Assembly (NCBI RefSeq): GCF_002355855.1 | Contig: NZ_AP017660.1 | Span: 1 to 52,690, forward strand | Direction: 5' to 3' | Source: Sphingobium cloacae | GTDB lineage: Bacteria > Pseudomonadota > Alphaproteobacteria > Sphingomonadales > Sphingomonadaceae | Length of the DNA stretch: 52,690 nt | Part shown: piece by piece, positions 25,444-34,949 of the stretch | How the letters are laid out: every line of letters starts with the position of its first letter | Position numbering within the stretch: the first letter of the stretch is position 1 | Notes under the pieces: generated by a model | What the model was told of the DNA's origin: nothing | Databases searched by the model: none | Seen by the model: only the letters and a program-made list of their open reading frames with translations | Program-made: the position numbers and the translations under genes

Positions 25444-26646
25444 TCAGGCACGTTCGAGCGCCAGCGCCAGCCCCTGACCGACGCCGATGCACATTGTCAC
25501 CAGGGCGCGTTTCCCGCCCGATTGCTGCAGCGAATGCGCAGCCGTCAGGGCAAGGCGCGCGCCGGACATACCTAATGGATGGCCTAGTGCGATCGCGCCG
25601 CCGTTCGGGTTCAGACGCTCATCCCCAGGATCAACGCCAAGTTCGCGCATCGAAGCGATGACCTGGCTGGCGAACGCCTCGTTGATCTCGATAAGATCGA
25701 AGTCGTCAATCGTCAGGCCTAACCGAGCAAGTAGCTTCCTGCTGGCGGGAACCGGGCCGATACCCATCACACGCGGTTCGACGCCAGCGGTCGCCATGCC
25801 GAGTACCCGTGCGCGCGGCGTTAGGCCGTGCGCCTTCAACGCCGCCTCACTAGCGATGAGCATCGCAGCCGCACCGTCATTCACGCCTGAGGCATTGCCT
25901 GCCGTGACAGTCCCATCGGTATGTACAATCGGCTTAAGCTTCGCCAGCGCTTCCGCGGTAGTTTCGGGACGCGGATGCTCATCGCGATCGACGATAACAT
26001 TGCCCTTCCGACCGGTGATCGTGACCGGAACGATCTCTTCCGCGAAGAAGCCGTTTGCCTGTGACACCGCCGCGCGCTGCTGGCTGCGGAGGGCAAAGAA
26101 GTCCTGATCGGCGCGGCTGACGCCATAGTCTCGTGCTACGTTCTCGCCTGTTTCCGGCATGGAATCAACGCCGTAGAGCGCCTTCATGGCCGGATTGACA
26201 AAGCGCCAGCCAATCGTCGTATCCTCAATACTTGGTGTACGGGACCAGGCCTTCTCGGCCTTGCCCATGACGAGCGGCGCGCGGGTCATGCTTTCGACTC
26301 CGCCCGCGATGGCCAGGTCGATCTGGCCTGAGACGACGGCGCGTGCCGCGGTGCCCACCGCGTCGGCACCGCTGGCGCAGAGGCGGTTGAGCGTGGTGCC
26401 GGGCACGTTGGTGGGCAAGCCCGACAGCAACGCCGCCATACGCGCGACATTGCGGTTGTCCTCGCCCGCCTGGTTGGCCGAGCCCAAAAACACCTCCTCG
26501 ATGGCGGCAGGATCAAGCCCGGAATTGCGCTCCAGCAAGGCCTTGATCGGAATTGCCGCCAGATCGTCCGCTCGCACCGGAGCAAGTGCCCCGCCGAACC
26601 GTCCGATCGGTGTGCGGACCGCGTCGCATAGGAAAGCGTGTGCCAT
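25444..26646 (-). CDS. pcaF: 3-Oxoadipyl-CoA thiolase
   Basis: 400 residues of the thiolase family, converting 3-oxoadipyl-CoA plus CoA to succinyl-CoA and acetyl-CoA. The acyl-accepting Cys90 is in TTLNRLCASGADAV. The C-terminal active site has NPNGGAIALGHPLGMSGAR (His) and TMCIGVGQGLAL (Cys). FLCDAVRTPIGRFGGALAPV at the N-terminus is typical of PcaF/PaaJ. The start shares a base with the upstream pcaJ stop, so the genes are co-translated. Context with pcaIJ favours the beta-ketoadipate role. Confidence 0.92.
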   Translation of the reverse strand: MAHAFLCDAVRTPIGRFGGALAPVRADDLAAIPIKALLERNSGLDPAAIEEVFLGSANQAGEDNRNVARMAALLSGLPTNVPGTTLNRLCASGADAVGTAARAVVSGQIDLAIAGGVESMTRAPLVMGKAEKAWSRTPSIEDTTIGWRFVNPAMKALYGVDSMPETGENVARDYGVSRADQDFFALRSQQRAAVSQANGFFAEEIVPVTITGRKGNVIVDRDEHPRPETTAEALAKLKPIVHTDGTVTAGNASGVNDGAAAMLIASEAALKAHGLTPRARVLGMATAGVEPRVMGIGPVPASRKLLARLGLTIDDFDLIEINEAFASQVIASMRELGVDPGDERLNPNGGAIALGHPLGMSGARLALTAAHSLQQSGGKRALVTMCIGVGQGLALALERA

Positions 26647-27323
26647 TAGGCCGCCTCCGCTTCAAAGGCCGAGATATCGACGGCTGCTGCGGTGCTGGAG
26701 ACGACCTGCTCCGCGGTAATGCCTGGCGCCAGTTCCACCAGCGTCAGGCCGCCTGCTACTTTGTCGCAGGCCAACACGCACAAGTCGGTGACGATCAGGT
26801 CCACTACGTTCTGGCCGGTAAGCGGCAGCGAGCACTCCTCCAGGATCTTGGGAGCACCGTGCTTGTTGCAGTGCTCCATCACCACGACCACACGCTTGAC
26901 GCCGGCGACCAGGTCCATTGCGCCTCCCATTCCCTTCACCATCTTGCCCGGGATCGTCCAGTTGGCGATGTCACCGCTGGCAGAGACTTCCATGGCGCCA
27001 AGAACGGTAAGATCGATATGGCCTCCCCGGATCATCGCGAAGCTGTCTGCGGAGGAAAAGAAGCTGGAGGTGGGCAATTGCGTGATGGTCTGTTTGCCGG
27101 CATTGATGAGGTCCGGATCAACTTCGTCGGCATAAGGGAAGGGGCCCATGCCCAACATGCCGTTCTCCGACTGCAAGGTGACTTCGATGTCATGGGGCAC
27201 ATAGTTGGCGACCAGAGTGGGTATGCCGATGCCTAGATTGACGTAGTAACCATCCTCAAGCTCTCGCGCAGCGCGCTCGGCCATCTGTTCACGGCTCCAG
27301 CCACTCGTGTTCTGCGTCATCAT
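26646..27323 (-). CDS. pcaJ: 3-Oxoadipate CoA-transferase, subunit B
   Basis: 225 residues of the CoA-transferase beta subunit. The catalytic Glu53 is in [14 protein letters not shown], preceded by [19 protein letters not shown]. With PcaI it moves CoA from succinyl-CoA to 3-oxoadipate. Its start overlaps the pcaI stop by four bases. Confidence 0.93.
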   Translation of the reverse strand: MMTQNTSGWSREQMAERAARELEDGYYVNLGIGIPTLVANYVPHDIEVTLQSENGMLGMGPFPYADEVDPDLINAGKQTITQLPTSSFFSSADSFAMIRGGHIDLTVLGAMEVSASGDIANWTIPGKMVKGMGGAMDLVAGVKRVVVVMEHCNKHGAPKILEECSLPLTGQNVVDLIVTDLCVLACDKVAGGLTLVELAPGITAEQVVSSTAAAVDISAFEAEAA

Positions 27324-28030
27324 GCGCTCTCCCGCTCGCGCGTCGTCAGCTTTTCGATGCGCTTTTCGTTGATGGTGGATAGAACGATCCGATCGACGTA
27401 GATGCCGGGCGTGTGGATCGTATCGGGATCGAACGTGCCGGGCTCGACGATCTCCTCCACTTCAACCACCGTCACTTTCGCAGCGGTCGCCATGTTCGGA
27501 TTGAAATTGCGCGCGGTCTTGCGGAACATAAGGTTGCCGGACGGGTCCGCGCGCCAGGCTTTGATGATCGCCAGATCAGCGCGCAGCCAGGTTTCACGCA
27601 CGTAAGCCTTGCCGTCAAATTCCTCGACTGGCTTGCCCTCCGCCACGACGGTGCCGACGCCGGTTGCAGTGTAGAACGCCGGAATTCCGGCACCGCCCGC
27701 GCGGATGCGCTCTGCAAGCGTACCTTGAGGATTGAGCTCCAGCTCAAGCTCGCCCGAAAGATACTGCTGCTCGAACAGTTTGTTCTCTCCGACGTACGAT
27801 GAGATCATCTTACGCACCTGGCGGCTTTCCAGCAGCGCCCACAAGCCAAAGCCATCGGCGCCGGCGTTGTTGGATATGACTGTGAGACCCTTAACCCCCG
27901 CGCTCCTGATCTCCGGAATCAGGCTTTCCGGGTTACCCGATAGCCCAAAGCCTCCTGACATGATTGTCATGCCATCGAACAGCAGACCTTCCAGCGCCGC
28001 TCTGGGGTCGTCGAATATCTTTCTCGGCAT
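27320..28030 (-). CDS. pcaI: 3-Oxoadipate CoA-transferase, subunit A
   Basis: 236 residues of the CoA-transferase alpha subunit, starting [20 protein letters not shown]. The glycine-rich [11 protein letters not shown] (residues 25-35) binds CoA. Later [20 protein letters not shown] is conserved in the family. It is first in the pcaIJF-regulator operon; an operator-like repeat stands 13 bp before the start. The start 28030 follows CGGAGGCGAT on the coding strand; longer frames run into the promoter. Confidence 0.92.
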   Translation of the reverse strand: MPRKIFDDPRAALEGLLFDGMTIMSGGFGLSGNPESLIPEIRSAGVKGLTVISNNAGADGFGLWALLESRQVRKMISSYVGENKLFEQQYLSGELELELNPQGTLAERIRAGGAGIPAFYTATGVGTVVAEGKPVEEFDGKAYVRETWLRADLAIIKAWRADPSGNLMFRKTARNFNPNMATAAKVTVVEVEEIVEPGTFDPDTIHTPGIYVDRIVLSTINEKRIEKLTTRERESA

Positions 28031-28042
28031 ACATCGCCTCCG

Positions 28043-28081
28043 TTGAACGATTATCGTGTATTGAGTATGTTTATCGTTCAA
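28043..28081. promoter_or_regulatory. Operator-like inverted repeat between pcaI and the AraC gene
   Basis: TTGAACGAT (28043-28051), 21 bp, ATCGTTCAA (28073-28081): perfect 9-bp arms in an AT-rich divergent promoter region. The position just upstream of pcaI suits the IclR-type regulator. Confidence 0.6.
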
Positions 28082-28182
28082 TTTATAAAGGGTGCTATAG
28101 GCCGTCAACTGAGTCGTGCAATCCTGCCCGATCTAGTGGTAAGACGAAGAAACGCCGAAGCAGGCGTCTGGGAGAGTTTTCA

Positions 28183-29082
28183 ATGCGAGCTGGTTCCGCA
28201 GACGCCTTCAAGGTCACGGAAACACATGGAATTCTGATGCGCCCTGAGCATCAGATTGTGCAGTCGAGCGATACGCTGGGCTGGCGCTCTCTTTACGCCT
28301 CGCATCAATTCGAACGGCCCTACAGCGATCGCTTCGAAGGCCGCGACGACCATCTGATTATCGTGCACTTGTCTGGTCCAGTGCGTGTCGAACGCAATCT
28401 CAGCGGCGAACAGGAGAAGCAAAGGATAGCTCCAGGCGGCCTGTTCGTGCTTCCTCCCAATCAGGATTTCGGGGTATCGCTGACGGCGCCTCTGGAAACC
28501 ATACACCTCTACATCCGTCGGAGCCTTATTCGGGCGGCCGCGCAGGAATTGTGCAAGGGCGATCCGGAGAAGGTCGAGTTTCTTCCCCGGTTCGGCGAGC
28601 GCGATCCGCTGATCGAGCAGATGGGCCGCATGGTCTGCGGCATGATGGCCGATAACCAATCCGATTTCTTTGCCGACGGCGTTGCTCGACTGCTGGCGGC
28701 CCAGATCGTGCGGCACCATTCTTGCGGTCTTCAGGCAGAGTTGCCCCGGATCACCGGCCTGAACCAGCGGCAGCTTGAAGCGGTTCACGACGTGATCGAG
28801 GAGCGCATGGAAGAGTCGCTGAGCATCGACGATCTGGCCGAAGCAGTGGGCCTCAGCCCGATTCATTTCGCCCGTCAGTTCAAGCGATCCACGGGCAAGG
28901 CACCGCACCAGTACCTCATCGAGATGAGAGTATCACGCGCACGCCATCTGCTGGCCGGCGATCTGCCGATCGCAGAAATCGCATATCGCTGCGGCTTCAG
29001 CCATCAGGAACATCTGACCCGCCTGTTTGGCCGCCAGCAGGGCACAACCCCGGCCGCATACCGGCGCGCGCTGCGCCTCTGA
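28183..29082 (+). CDS. AraC-family transcriptional regulator
   Basis: 299 residues. The N-terminal 190 residues are a cupin-like sensor of the AraC-binding-like type (LGWRSLYASHQFERPYSDRF, then HLIIVHLSGPVRVERN). The C-terminal 100 residues carry two HTHs: SIDDLAEAVGLSPIHFARQF and the highly typical PIAEIAYRCGFSHQEHLTRL followed by FGRQQGTTPAAYRR. It is divergent from pcaI and upstream of the hydroquinone operon, so it is the best candidate activator of that operon. The start at 28183 follows GGGAGAG. Confidence 0.88.
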   Translation: MRAGSADAFKVTETHGILMRPEHQIVQSSDTLGWRSLYASHQFERPYSDRFEGRDDHLIIVHLSGPVRVERNLSGEQEKQRIAPGGLFVLPPNQDFGVSLTAPLETIHLYIRRSLIRAAAQELCKGDPEKVEFLPRFGERDPLIEQMGRMVCGMMADNQSDFFADGVARLLAAQIVRHHSCGLQAELPRITGLNQRQLEAVHDVIEERMEESLSIDDLAEAVGLSPIHFARQFKRSTGKAPHQYLIEMRVSRARHLLAGDLPIAEIAYRCGFSHQEHLTRLFGRQQGTTPAAYRRALRL

Positions 29083-29340
29083 GCGTCTCCTTGCGCATTC
29101 CAGTCTAGGCTTTAGCCAGGACCTGCCGGCTCGTGACGGCAGCCGGCTCGATCGCGTCATGGCGCCGTCTAATACCGGCGGCGCTGCGCAGTACCTGAAC
29201 GTCCGACCGGTTCGTCGCAGCGCTCCTGAAACGTGCAGAACAACGCTACCTTTGTGCAGGGCGTGACCCGGTTGCTCACCTACCTATCGTCGTATCGAAG
29301 GAACCTAGGGTTTCCGACAATTCACGAGAGGAAGAGATAG

Positions 29341-29853
29341 ATGGCCGACGTGGTCACCAAATTCGGCGCTTTGACCGACTATCGCAAGGGCGGTGTCGAG
29401 ATCATCGATGACGATCCCCGCAACTACGTTTTCTCCAACGTCTTTGAAGTCGCTGCCAATGCCGCGCCCTACGAGAGGGTCGCCGTAGGCAAGAATTTTG
29501 AATACGTTATCGAATCCGCTCGTGCGGAAGGCACGTCGGGCTGGTTCAGCTGCGCTCACGACGAATTCGTACTCGCCATGGACGGGCAGATCGAAGTCCA
29601 TCTGCTCAAGCTCGACAATTCCGACGCTTATGTCGATCCCGATAGCGAAGGCGCCGTAGCGATCGGTGAGGCACTTCCCGAAGGTCGCAAGATGGGCCGT
29701 ATCGTTCTTCGGCGCGGGCACATGGCACTGCTGCCGGTCGGCGCGGCTTACCGTTTCTACGCCGAGCAGCCTGCAGCGATGCTGTTCCAGTCCATCGAGG
29801 GCGCAGTGACAGTCCAGAAGTGGGGCGAGATCTGCCAGACCGAGGCGGCCTGA
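29341..29853 (+). CDS. hqdA: Hydroquinone 1,2-dioxygenase, small subunit
   Basis: 170 residues, first gene of the hydroquinone operon, behind GAGAGGAAGAG. It matches the small subunit of the Fe(II)-dependent two-component hydroquinone dioxygenases (called HapC, PnpC or HqdA in different strains): NYVFSNVFEVAANAAPYERV, CAHDEFVLAMDGQIEVHLLK and GRKMGRIVLRRGHMALLPVG. It has a cupin fold without its own complete metal site. Together with the next gene it cleaves hydroquinone to 4-hydroxymuconic semialdehyde. Confidence 0.9.
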   Translation: MADVVTKFGALTDYRKGGVEIIDDDPRNYVFSNVFEVAANAAPYERVAVGKNFEYVIESARAEGTSGWFSCAHDEFVLAMDGQIEVHLLKLDNSDAYVDPDSEGAVAIGEALPEGRKMGRIVLRRGHMALLPVGAAYRFYAEQPAAMLFQSIEGAVTVQKWGEICQTEAA

Positions 29854-29898
29854 GCCCCTCTGTCCTTCCCAATCACGAGAAAGTTGGAGAGACCAATC

Positions 29899-30924
29899 AT
29901 GGCTATGTCCGAAGCACTTGAGATCATCGATTTCGGTGATAGCAAAGCACGCACCGATACCGAGCATCTGGCTATCAACAATGAGACGGGCTACCGCTCG
30001 TTTCGCGCCGGTGGTTTCACGTTCACGCGTGACGAATACTTCGCGCGTCTGACCTGGCCCGGCGGATCGCACATCATCCCGATCGACGCCTTCCTGCGTG
30101 CGATGATGCGCGACGTGGCCTGGGGCTTCTTCTACGGTGTCGTGAACTTCGACCACGTCTTCGGCACCATCAATCACTACGGTGAAGTGACGATGTTCGC
30201 TGGCCGCTTCAACGATGCGTATCGCAACGCCGGTCGCGACCATGAAGAACGCTTCAAGTCGAGCGCCCTGATGGCCGTGTTCAAGGACATTCTCTCGGAC
30301 TGGACCGTCGAAGGCTACGATCCCTTTGCCGCGCCGATGGAAACTGGCCTGCCCTGGGGCATCAAGAACGGCAACAACGATGAAGCGATCAGTCGTCAGC
30401 GCGTTACTGCGCGGCGCATGGTCGGTCTGCCGGGCGATACCCCGGTCCGCACCGACGCCAATGGCTTTCCCGTCAATCGCCAGTTTGCCGACGTTCCGCA
30501 AGAGCAGCCGGTGGTCGAGGCCGAGCCAGGCTTCGAAGCTGAAGTGAGCGCGTACAACCTGTTCGGCTATCTGTCGCGTTCTGACGTAACCTGGAACCCC
30601 AGCGTCTGCTCGGTGGTGGGTGACAGTCTGTTCTGCCCCACCTCTGAGGAATTCATTCTGCCGGTCGAGCATGGCAATGATCGATGCGAATGGTTCCTGC
30701 AGCTTTCGGACGAGATCGTCTGGGACGTGAAGGACAAGGAAAGCGGCAAGCCGCGCGCCCGCGTCACCGCCCGGGCCGGTGATATCTGCTGCATGCCGGC
30801 CGATATCCGGCACCAGGGCTATTCGACCAAGCGCTCGATGTTGCTGGTCTGGGAAAATGGTTCGCCAAAGATCCCGCAGATGATCGCCGACGGCACCGCA
30901 CCGGTGGTCCCGGTCACTTTCTGA
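29899..30924 (+). CDS. hqdB: Hydroquinone 1,2-dioxygenase, large (iron-binding) subunit
   Basis: 341 residues from ATG 29899. It matches the large subunit HapD/PnpD/HqdB. In this numbering His258 and Glu264 (VEHGNDRCEWFLQ) and His305 (ADIRHQGYS) have the spacing of the iron ligands known for the PnpCD enzyme. Conserved stretches RLTWPGGSHIIPIDAFLRAM and WGFFYGVVNFDHVFGTINHY support the call. It lies 45 bp after the small-subunit gene. An upstream TTG at 29884 is possible but lacks support. Substituted hydroquinones may also be substrates. Confidence 0.93.
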   Translation: MAMSEALEIIDFGDSKARTDTEHLAINNETGYRSFRAGGFTFTRDEYFARLTWPGGSHIIPIDAFLRAMMRDVAWGFFYGVVNFDHVFGTINHYGEVTMFAGRFNDAYRNAGRDHEERFKSSALMAVFKDILSDWTVEGYDPFAAPMETGLPWGIKNGNNDEAISRQRVTARRMVGLPGDTPVRTDANGFPVNRQFADVPQEQPVVEAEPGFEAEVSAYNLFGYLSRSDVTWNPSVCSVVGDSLFCPTSEEFILPVEHGNDRCEWFLQLSDEIVWDVKDKESGKPRARVTARAGDICCMPADIRHQGYSTKRSMLLVWENGSPKIPQMIADGTAPVVPVTF

Positions 30925-30988
30925 ACTTTTGAAAACACACGGACGGACCCGGCCAGTTGAGCCGGGCCGTTCCCGAGGGGGGATGGAT

Positions 30989-32375
30989 ATGAAGAAAGGT
31001 GTTTCGCTCGCGCTCATCGGTGCGGGCCTTGGAGTATTGATGGCTTTTCCTGCCACCGCACAAGAGGCCTCTGCGCCGCAGAAAGTGGGCCCACCCGCTC
31101 CTGCCGCCGCTGATGAGTCCCCGCCAAATGCGGGCTCGGCTGTAGCATCCAATCCGGCTGGTGCTCTGGCGCGCGCCGTGCTGGGTGACGGCCTGGAAAG
31201 CCATAAGATAATGCTGCTGGGATGGGGAGAGGCTTCGGCCGTCACCTCCACCAACGACAGCAAGGACGTGTCGCCCGCAGCTTTCTTCAACACCGAGCGC
31301 GGCCTCAATCTCAACCAGCTGGGCGTCATGCTATGTAGCGGCCGGGCTTGCCCACCGTTCTCGTTCGGGCCGGGGGCTGGCGTTCACAACCGTGTCGGAC
31401 CATTTCCTGGTCCCACGCCCGAACACGTCACCGTCGATTTCAACGTGACCGCGATCTATGGGCAGGACGTGCAGTTCCTCAAGCTGTCTGGGCTCGACGG
31501 CGATTTCCACTTCGATCGCAACAAGGATCTCAAGCTCGGGGTAACGCAGGCCTATGCCGACATCTACCTGCCGTTCCTGAAAGGAACGAGCGTGATGATC
31601 GGCAGTTTCCAGACCCCGCTCGAAAACGCTTTCAATCCGCCCAACTGGTTCGCCACCCACACGTATGGCTTCCAGCACGGTCCTGCCAAGCACGTCGGCG
31701 CGCTGGCGCAGACACGCGTAGCGAGTGGGCCAGCAGGCCATTTCTCAGTCGATTATGGTGTCGTGCTGGGTTGGAACGACTGGGACAACCGCAACAAGAA
31801 TCTCGATTTCATCGGTGGCCTGCGCTGGCGCAGCGCGGACATGCGCACCTGGGTTGATCTCGAAGCTATCTATGGCAATGGCGAGAACGACTTCGGCCCC
31901 GCACCGGGCCGAGGCGGTTCCCCCTATTTCGCGCTCAGCTCCACCGGCAAGTACCTTGGCCGCCTTTCCAGCTTCCTGACCGTCAGTCACAGCCTCAGCC
32001 CGAAGTTTCAGGTGGCGATGGAAGCCAGCTATGGTCAGCAGGAGGCCGGTGACATCGCATTCGTGCCTTGGGCGATCACCCAAGGCACGGTGGTACGGCG
32101 CCAACCTGGGCGCGCGCTATAGCCTGAGCGACAAAGTTAGCGTCAATGGCCGCGCCGAATGGTTCACCGACGAACAGGGCGCTCATGCGCTCTGGGCCGG
32201 GGTGCGCGGTGACGTCTACGCGGCCACCGGCAATGTCGAGTACCAACTGACCCCGGCCATCCGCCTCCGCGCCGAGGCCCGCTACGACATCCACGATGGC
32301 CCTGGCCGTCTGTTCGACAACTACTCCAAGGACCAGCAGCTCACCGGCCTGCTGAATGCCTTCTTCCTCTTCTAA
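30989..32375 (+). pseudogene. Outer-membrane porin-like protein, frameshifted near its end
   Basis: It begins MKKGVSLALIGAGLGVLMAF with a signal peptide ending near ATAQ. The body has beta-barrel character (VDYGVVLGWNDWDNRNKNLD, AMEASYGQQEAGDIAF) like outer-membrane beta-barrel proteins of sphingomonad catabolic clusters. The first frame stops at 32122 after a wrong tail (VVRRQPGRAL). From about 32090 the next frame continues WYGANLGARYSLSDKV to LLNAFFLF at 32375, ending in Phe as outer-membrane barrels do. One base lost or two gained near 32090 explains this. The gene would otherwise be about 462 residues. It probably served uptake of the aromatic substrate. Confidence 0.75.
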
Positions 32376-32388
32376 AGGAGCGATCCCC

Positions 32389-33885
32389 ATGGCCCTCGAC
32401 GACCCGAAGACTCTCAAGACCATCCAGACCAAGCTGCTGATCGGCGGTGAATGGGTGGATGGCTCGGCAGGCACCACGATCCCGGTAGAGAACCCCTACG
32501 ATGGCAGCATAATCGCCCACATCGCAGAGGCCACGGCGGAAGATGTCGATCGGGCCGTCGCGGCCGCAGAAGCGGCACTGCCAGCATGGCGAGCGCTGCC
32601 CGCACACGAGCGCGGCCGCCTGCTGCTTAAGCTCGCCGACCGCATCGAGGAGGAAACCGCCGATCTCGCCCGTCTGGAGGCGACCGACACCGGCCATCCG
32701 ATCCGCGACTGCCTCTCGCTCGACGTTCCGCGCACAGCGCTGTGCTTCCGTTATTTCGGCGGCATGGCCGACAAGCTCGAAGGTTCGGTGGTACCGGTCG
32801 ATGCCGGGTTCCTGAACTATGTCGAGCGTGAGCCGATCGGTGTAGTCGGTGCCATCGTGCCTTGGAACTTCCCGCTGATGTTCACCAGCTGGAAGATGGG
32901 CCCGGCCCTGGCTGCCGGCAACACGATGGTCATCAAGCCTTCGGAAATCACTCCGCTGTCCACGCTGCGCATTGGCGAGTTGATGATGGAAGTCGGTATT
33001 CCCGCCGGCGTCATCAACATCGTCACCGGCTATGGCCACACCGCGGGGCAGCGCATCGCCGAACACCCCCGCATTGGCAAGGTCGCCTTCACCGGCTCCA
33101 CCGCCACGGGGCGCCGGATCGTCGAGGCCTCGGTTTCGAACCTCAAGAAGATCCAGCTCGAACTCGGCGGCAAGGGTCCGAACATCATCTTCGCGGACGC
33201 CAACATCCCCGCCGCTATTGGCGGTTCGGCCTTCGCGATCTTCCACAACCAGGGCCAGGCCTGCATCGCAGGCTCGCGCATGATCGTGCATGAATCCATT
33301 GCCGATGAGGTCATCGAGCGCTTTACCGCTCTGGCCAAGTCGATCCGCATTGGCGACCCGCTCGACCCGGAGACCGAGATGGGCCCGCTAACCTCGCGAC
33401 TGCACCAGCAGCGCGTGTTGTCCTTCGTCGAGGTCGCCAAAGAAGAAGGCGGCGCGGTCCTGGCCGGAGGAAAGGTTCCCGAGGGCGAGGCATACGCGAA
33501 GGGTTGCTTCGTGGAGCCGACCATCGTGCGCGCCAAGGCTACCGATCGCGTCGCGCAGGAAGAAGTCTTCGGCCCCTTCGTCACCATCCTGACCTTCAAG
33601 GATGATGAGGAGGCGCTCGCTATCGCCAACGGCACCGACTACGGCCTGGGCGCCGGCCTGTGGACCAACGATCTTACCCGCGCGCATCTCTTCGCGAAGA
33701 AGCTGCACGCCGGCATGGTCTGGATCAACTGCTACAAGCGCGTCCACCCCGCCTCGCCGTTCGGCGGCGTCGGCATGTCTGGGTATGGCCGTGAAATGGG
33801 CTTCGAGGCGATGCGCGAGTACACTCAGCCCAAATCGGTCTGGGTCAACGTCGACGCCAATCTCCCGCCGTTCTACAAGCGCTGA
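32389..33885 (+). CDS. 4-Hydroxymuconic semialdehyde dehydrogenase
   Basis: 498 residues of the aldehyde dehydrogenase superfamily, behind AAAGGAG. Key parts are the NAD-binding IVPWNFPLMFTSWKMGPALA, the base Glu in LELGGKGPN (about residue 257) and the nucleophile Cys in HNQGQACIAGSR (about residue 291). In the hydroquinone operon it should oxidise 4-hydroxymuconic semialdehyde to maleylacetate (HapE/PnpE equivalent). The function is from context, since the family is broad. Confidence 0.88.
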   Translation: MALDDPKTLKTIQTKLLIGGEWVDGSAGTTIPVENPYDGSIIAHIAEATAEDVDRAVAAAEAALPAWRALPAHERGRLLLKLADRIEEETADLARLEATDTGHPIRDCLSLDVPRTALCFRYFGGMADKLEGSVVPVDAGFLNYVEREPIGVVGAIVPWNFPLMFTSWKMGPALAAGNTMVIKPSEITPLSTLRIGELMMEVGIPAGVINIVTGYGHTAGQRIAEHPRIGKVAFTGSTATGRRIVEASVSNLKKIQLELGGKGPNIIFADANIPAAIGGSAFAIFHNQGQACIAGSRMIVHESIADEVIERFTALAKSIRIGDPLDPETEMGPLTSRLHQQRVLSFVEVAKEEGGAVLAGGKVPEGEAYAKGCFVEPTIVRAKATDRVAQEEVFGPFVTILTFKDDEEALAIANGTDYGLGAGLWTNDLTRAHLFAKKLHAGMVWINCYKRVHPASPFGGVGMSGYGREMGFEAMREYTQPKSVWVNVDANLPPFYKR

Positions 33886-33890
33886 AGACC

Positions 33891-34949
33891 ATGCAGGATT
33901 TCATTTACTGCGGTCAGACCGCGCACGTCTTCTTTGGCCAGGGATCGATCTCCCGGCTGGAAGAGGCCATCGCAACCGTCGGAGGCACGCGCGCGCTACT
34001 GCTTTCCACGCCCAACCAGGCAGAGCAGGCGCAAGCGCTGACCCGAGGGGTGGAGAGCATCATCGGTGTCTTCGATGGGGCGACCATGCACACTCCCGTC
34101 GAAGTGACGGACACGGCGCTGAAGCACATCGAGGCGAGCGAGGCGGATTGCCTGGTCGCCTTCGGCGGCGGCTCCACCATCGGTCTGGCCAAGGCGATCG
34201 CGCTGCGCACTGATCTGCCACAGGTAGCTGTTCCCACCACGTATGCCGGATCGGAAATGACCCCGATCCTGGGCCAGACGGAGAATGGGCGCAAGACCAC
34301 GCTCAAGAGCCCCAAAGTGCTGCCCGAACTCGTCATCTACGACGTCGACCTGACGCTTGGTCTGCCGGTCGGAATGTCGGGCACCAGCGGTATCAACGCC
34401 ATCGCGCACGCGGTGGAAGGCCTCTACGCGAAGGATACCAACCCGGTCATGCGGATGCTCGCCGCAGCAGGGATCGAGGCTCTGGCCGAGGCCCTGCCGA
34501 CAATCGCGCGTAAGGCCGACGACGTCGATGCCCGCAGCCAGGCGCTTTACGGAGCATGGCTGTGCGGCACCGTACTTGGGTCCGTGGGCATGGCTCTGCA
34601 TCACAAACTTTGCCACACGCTGGGCGGCACTTTCGATCTGCCCCACGCCGAAACGCACACGGTAGTGCTGCCTCATGCGCTGGCCTACAACGCCCCCGCG
34701 ATCCCGGACTCCATTGACGTGCTGCGCAAGGCGTTGAAGAATGACGATCCGGCGCAGGCGCTATTCGTTCTTGGTCGTGCGGTCAACGCGCCGGCATCGT
34801 TGCGCGAACTTGGCATGCCGGAAGACGGCATCGACAAGGCGGCGGACCAGGCGGTCGAGAACGCCTACTGGAATCCCAGGTCGCTCGAACGCGACGATCT
34901 GCGAAATTTGATCGCCCGTGCGTGGGCCGGCGAGCGTCCGGCATCATGA
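33891..34949 (+). CDS. Maleylacetate reductase
   Basis: 352 residues of the iron-containing alcohol dehydrogenase superfamily, maleylacetate reductase branch. The nucleotide-binding part has VAFGGGSTIGLAKAIALRTD and VPTTYAGSEMTPI. The metal-site region is MALHHKLCHTLGGTFDLPHA, typical of MacA/PnpF/HapF. It reduces maleylacetate to 3-oxoadipate, linking the operon to PcaIJ/PcaF. It starts 5 bp after the dehydrogenase stop and overlaps the next gene by four bases. Confidence 0.93.
   Translation: MQDFIYCGQTAHVFFGQGSISRLEEAIATVGGTRALLLSTPNQAEQAQALTRGVESIIGVFDGATMHTPVEVTDTALKHIEASEADCLVAFGGGSTIGLAKAIALRTDLPQVAVPTTYAGSEMTPILGQTENGRKTTLKSPKVLPELVIYDVDLTLGLPVGMSGTSGINAIAHAVEGLYAKDTNPVMRMLAAAGIEALAEALPTIARKADDVDARSQALYGAWLCGTVLGSVGMALHHKLCHTLGGTFDLPHAETHTVVLPHALAYNAPAIPDSIDVLRKALKNDDPAQALFVLGRAVNAPASLRELGMPEDGIDKAADQAVENAYWNPRSLERDDLRNLIARAWAGERPAS

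Noticed and set aside
29305..31329. A 674-codon minus-strand frame opposite the hydroquinone dioxygenase genes
   Set aside because: The plus-strand genes have exact family motifs and ribosome sites; the antisense frame has none.
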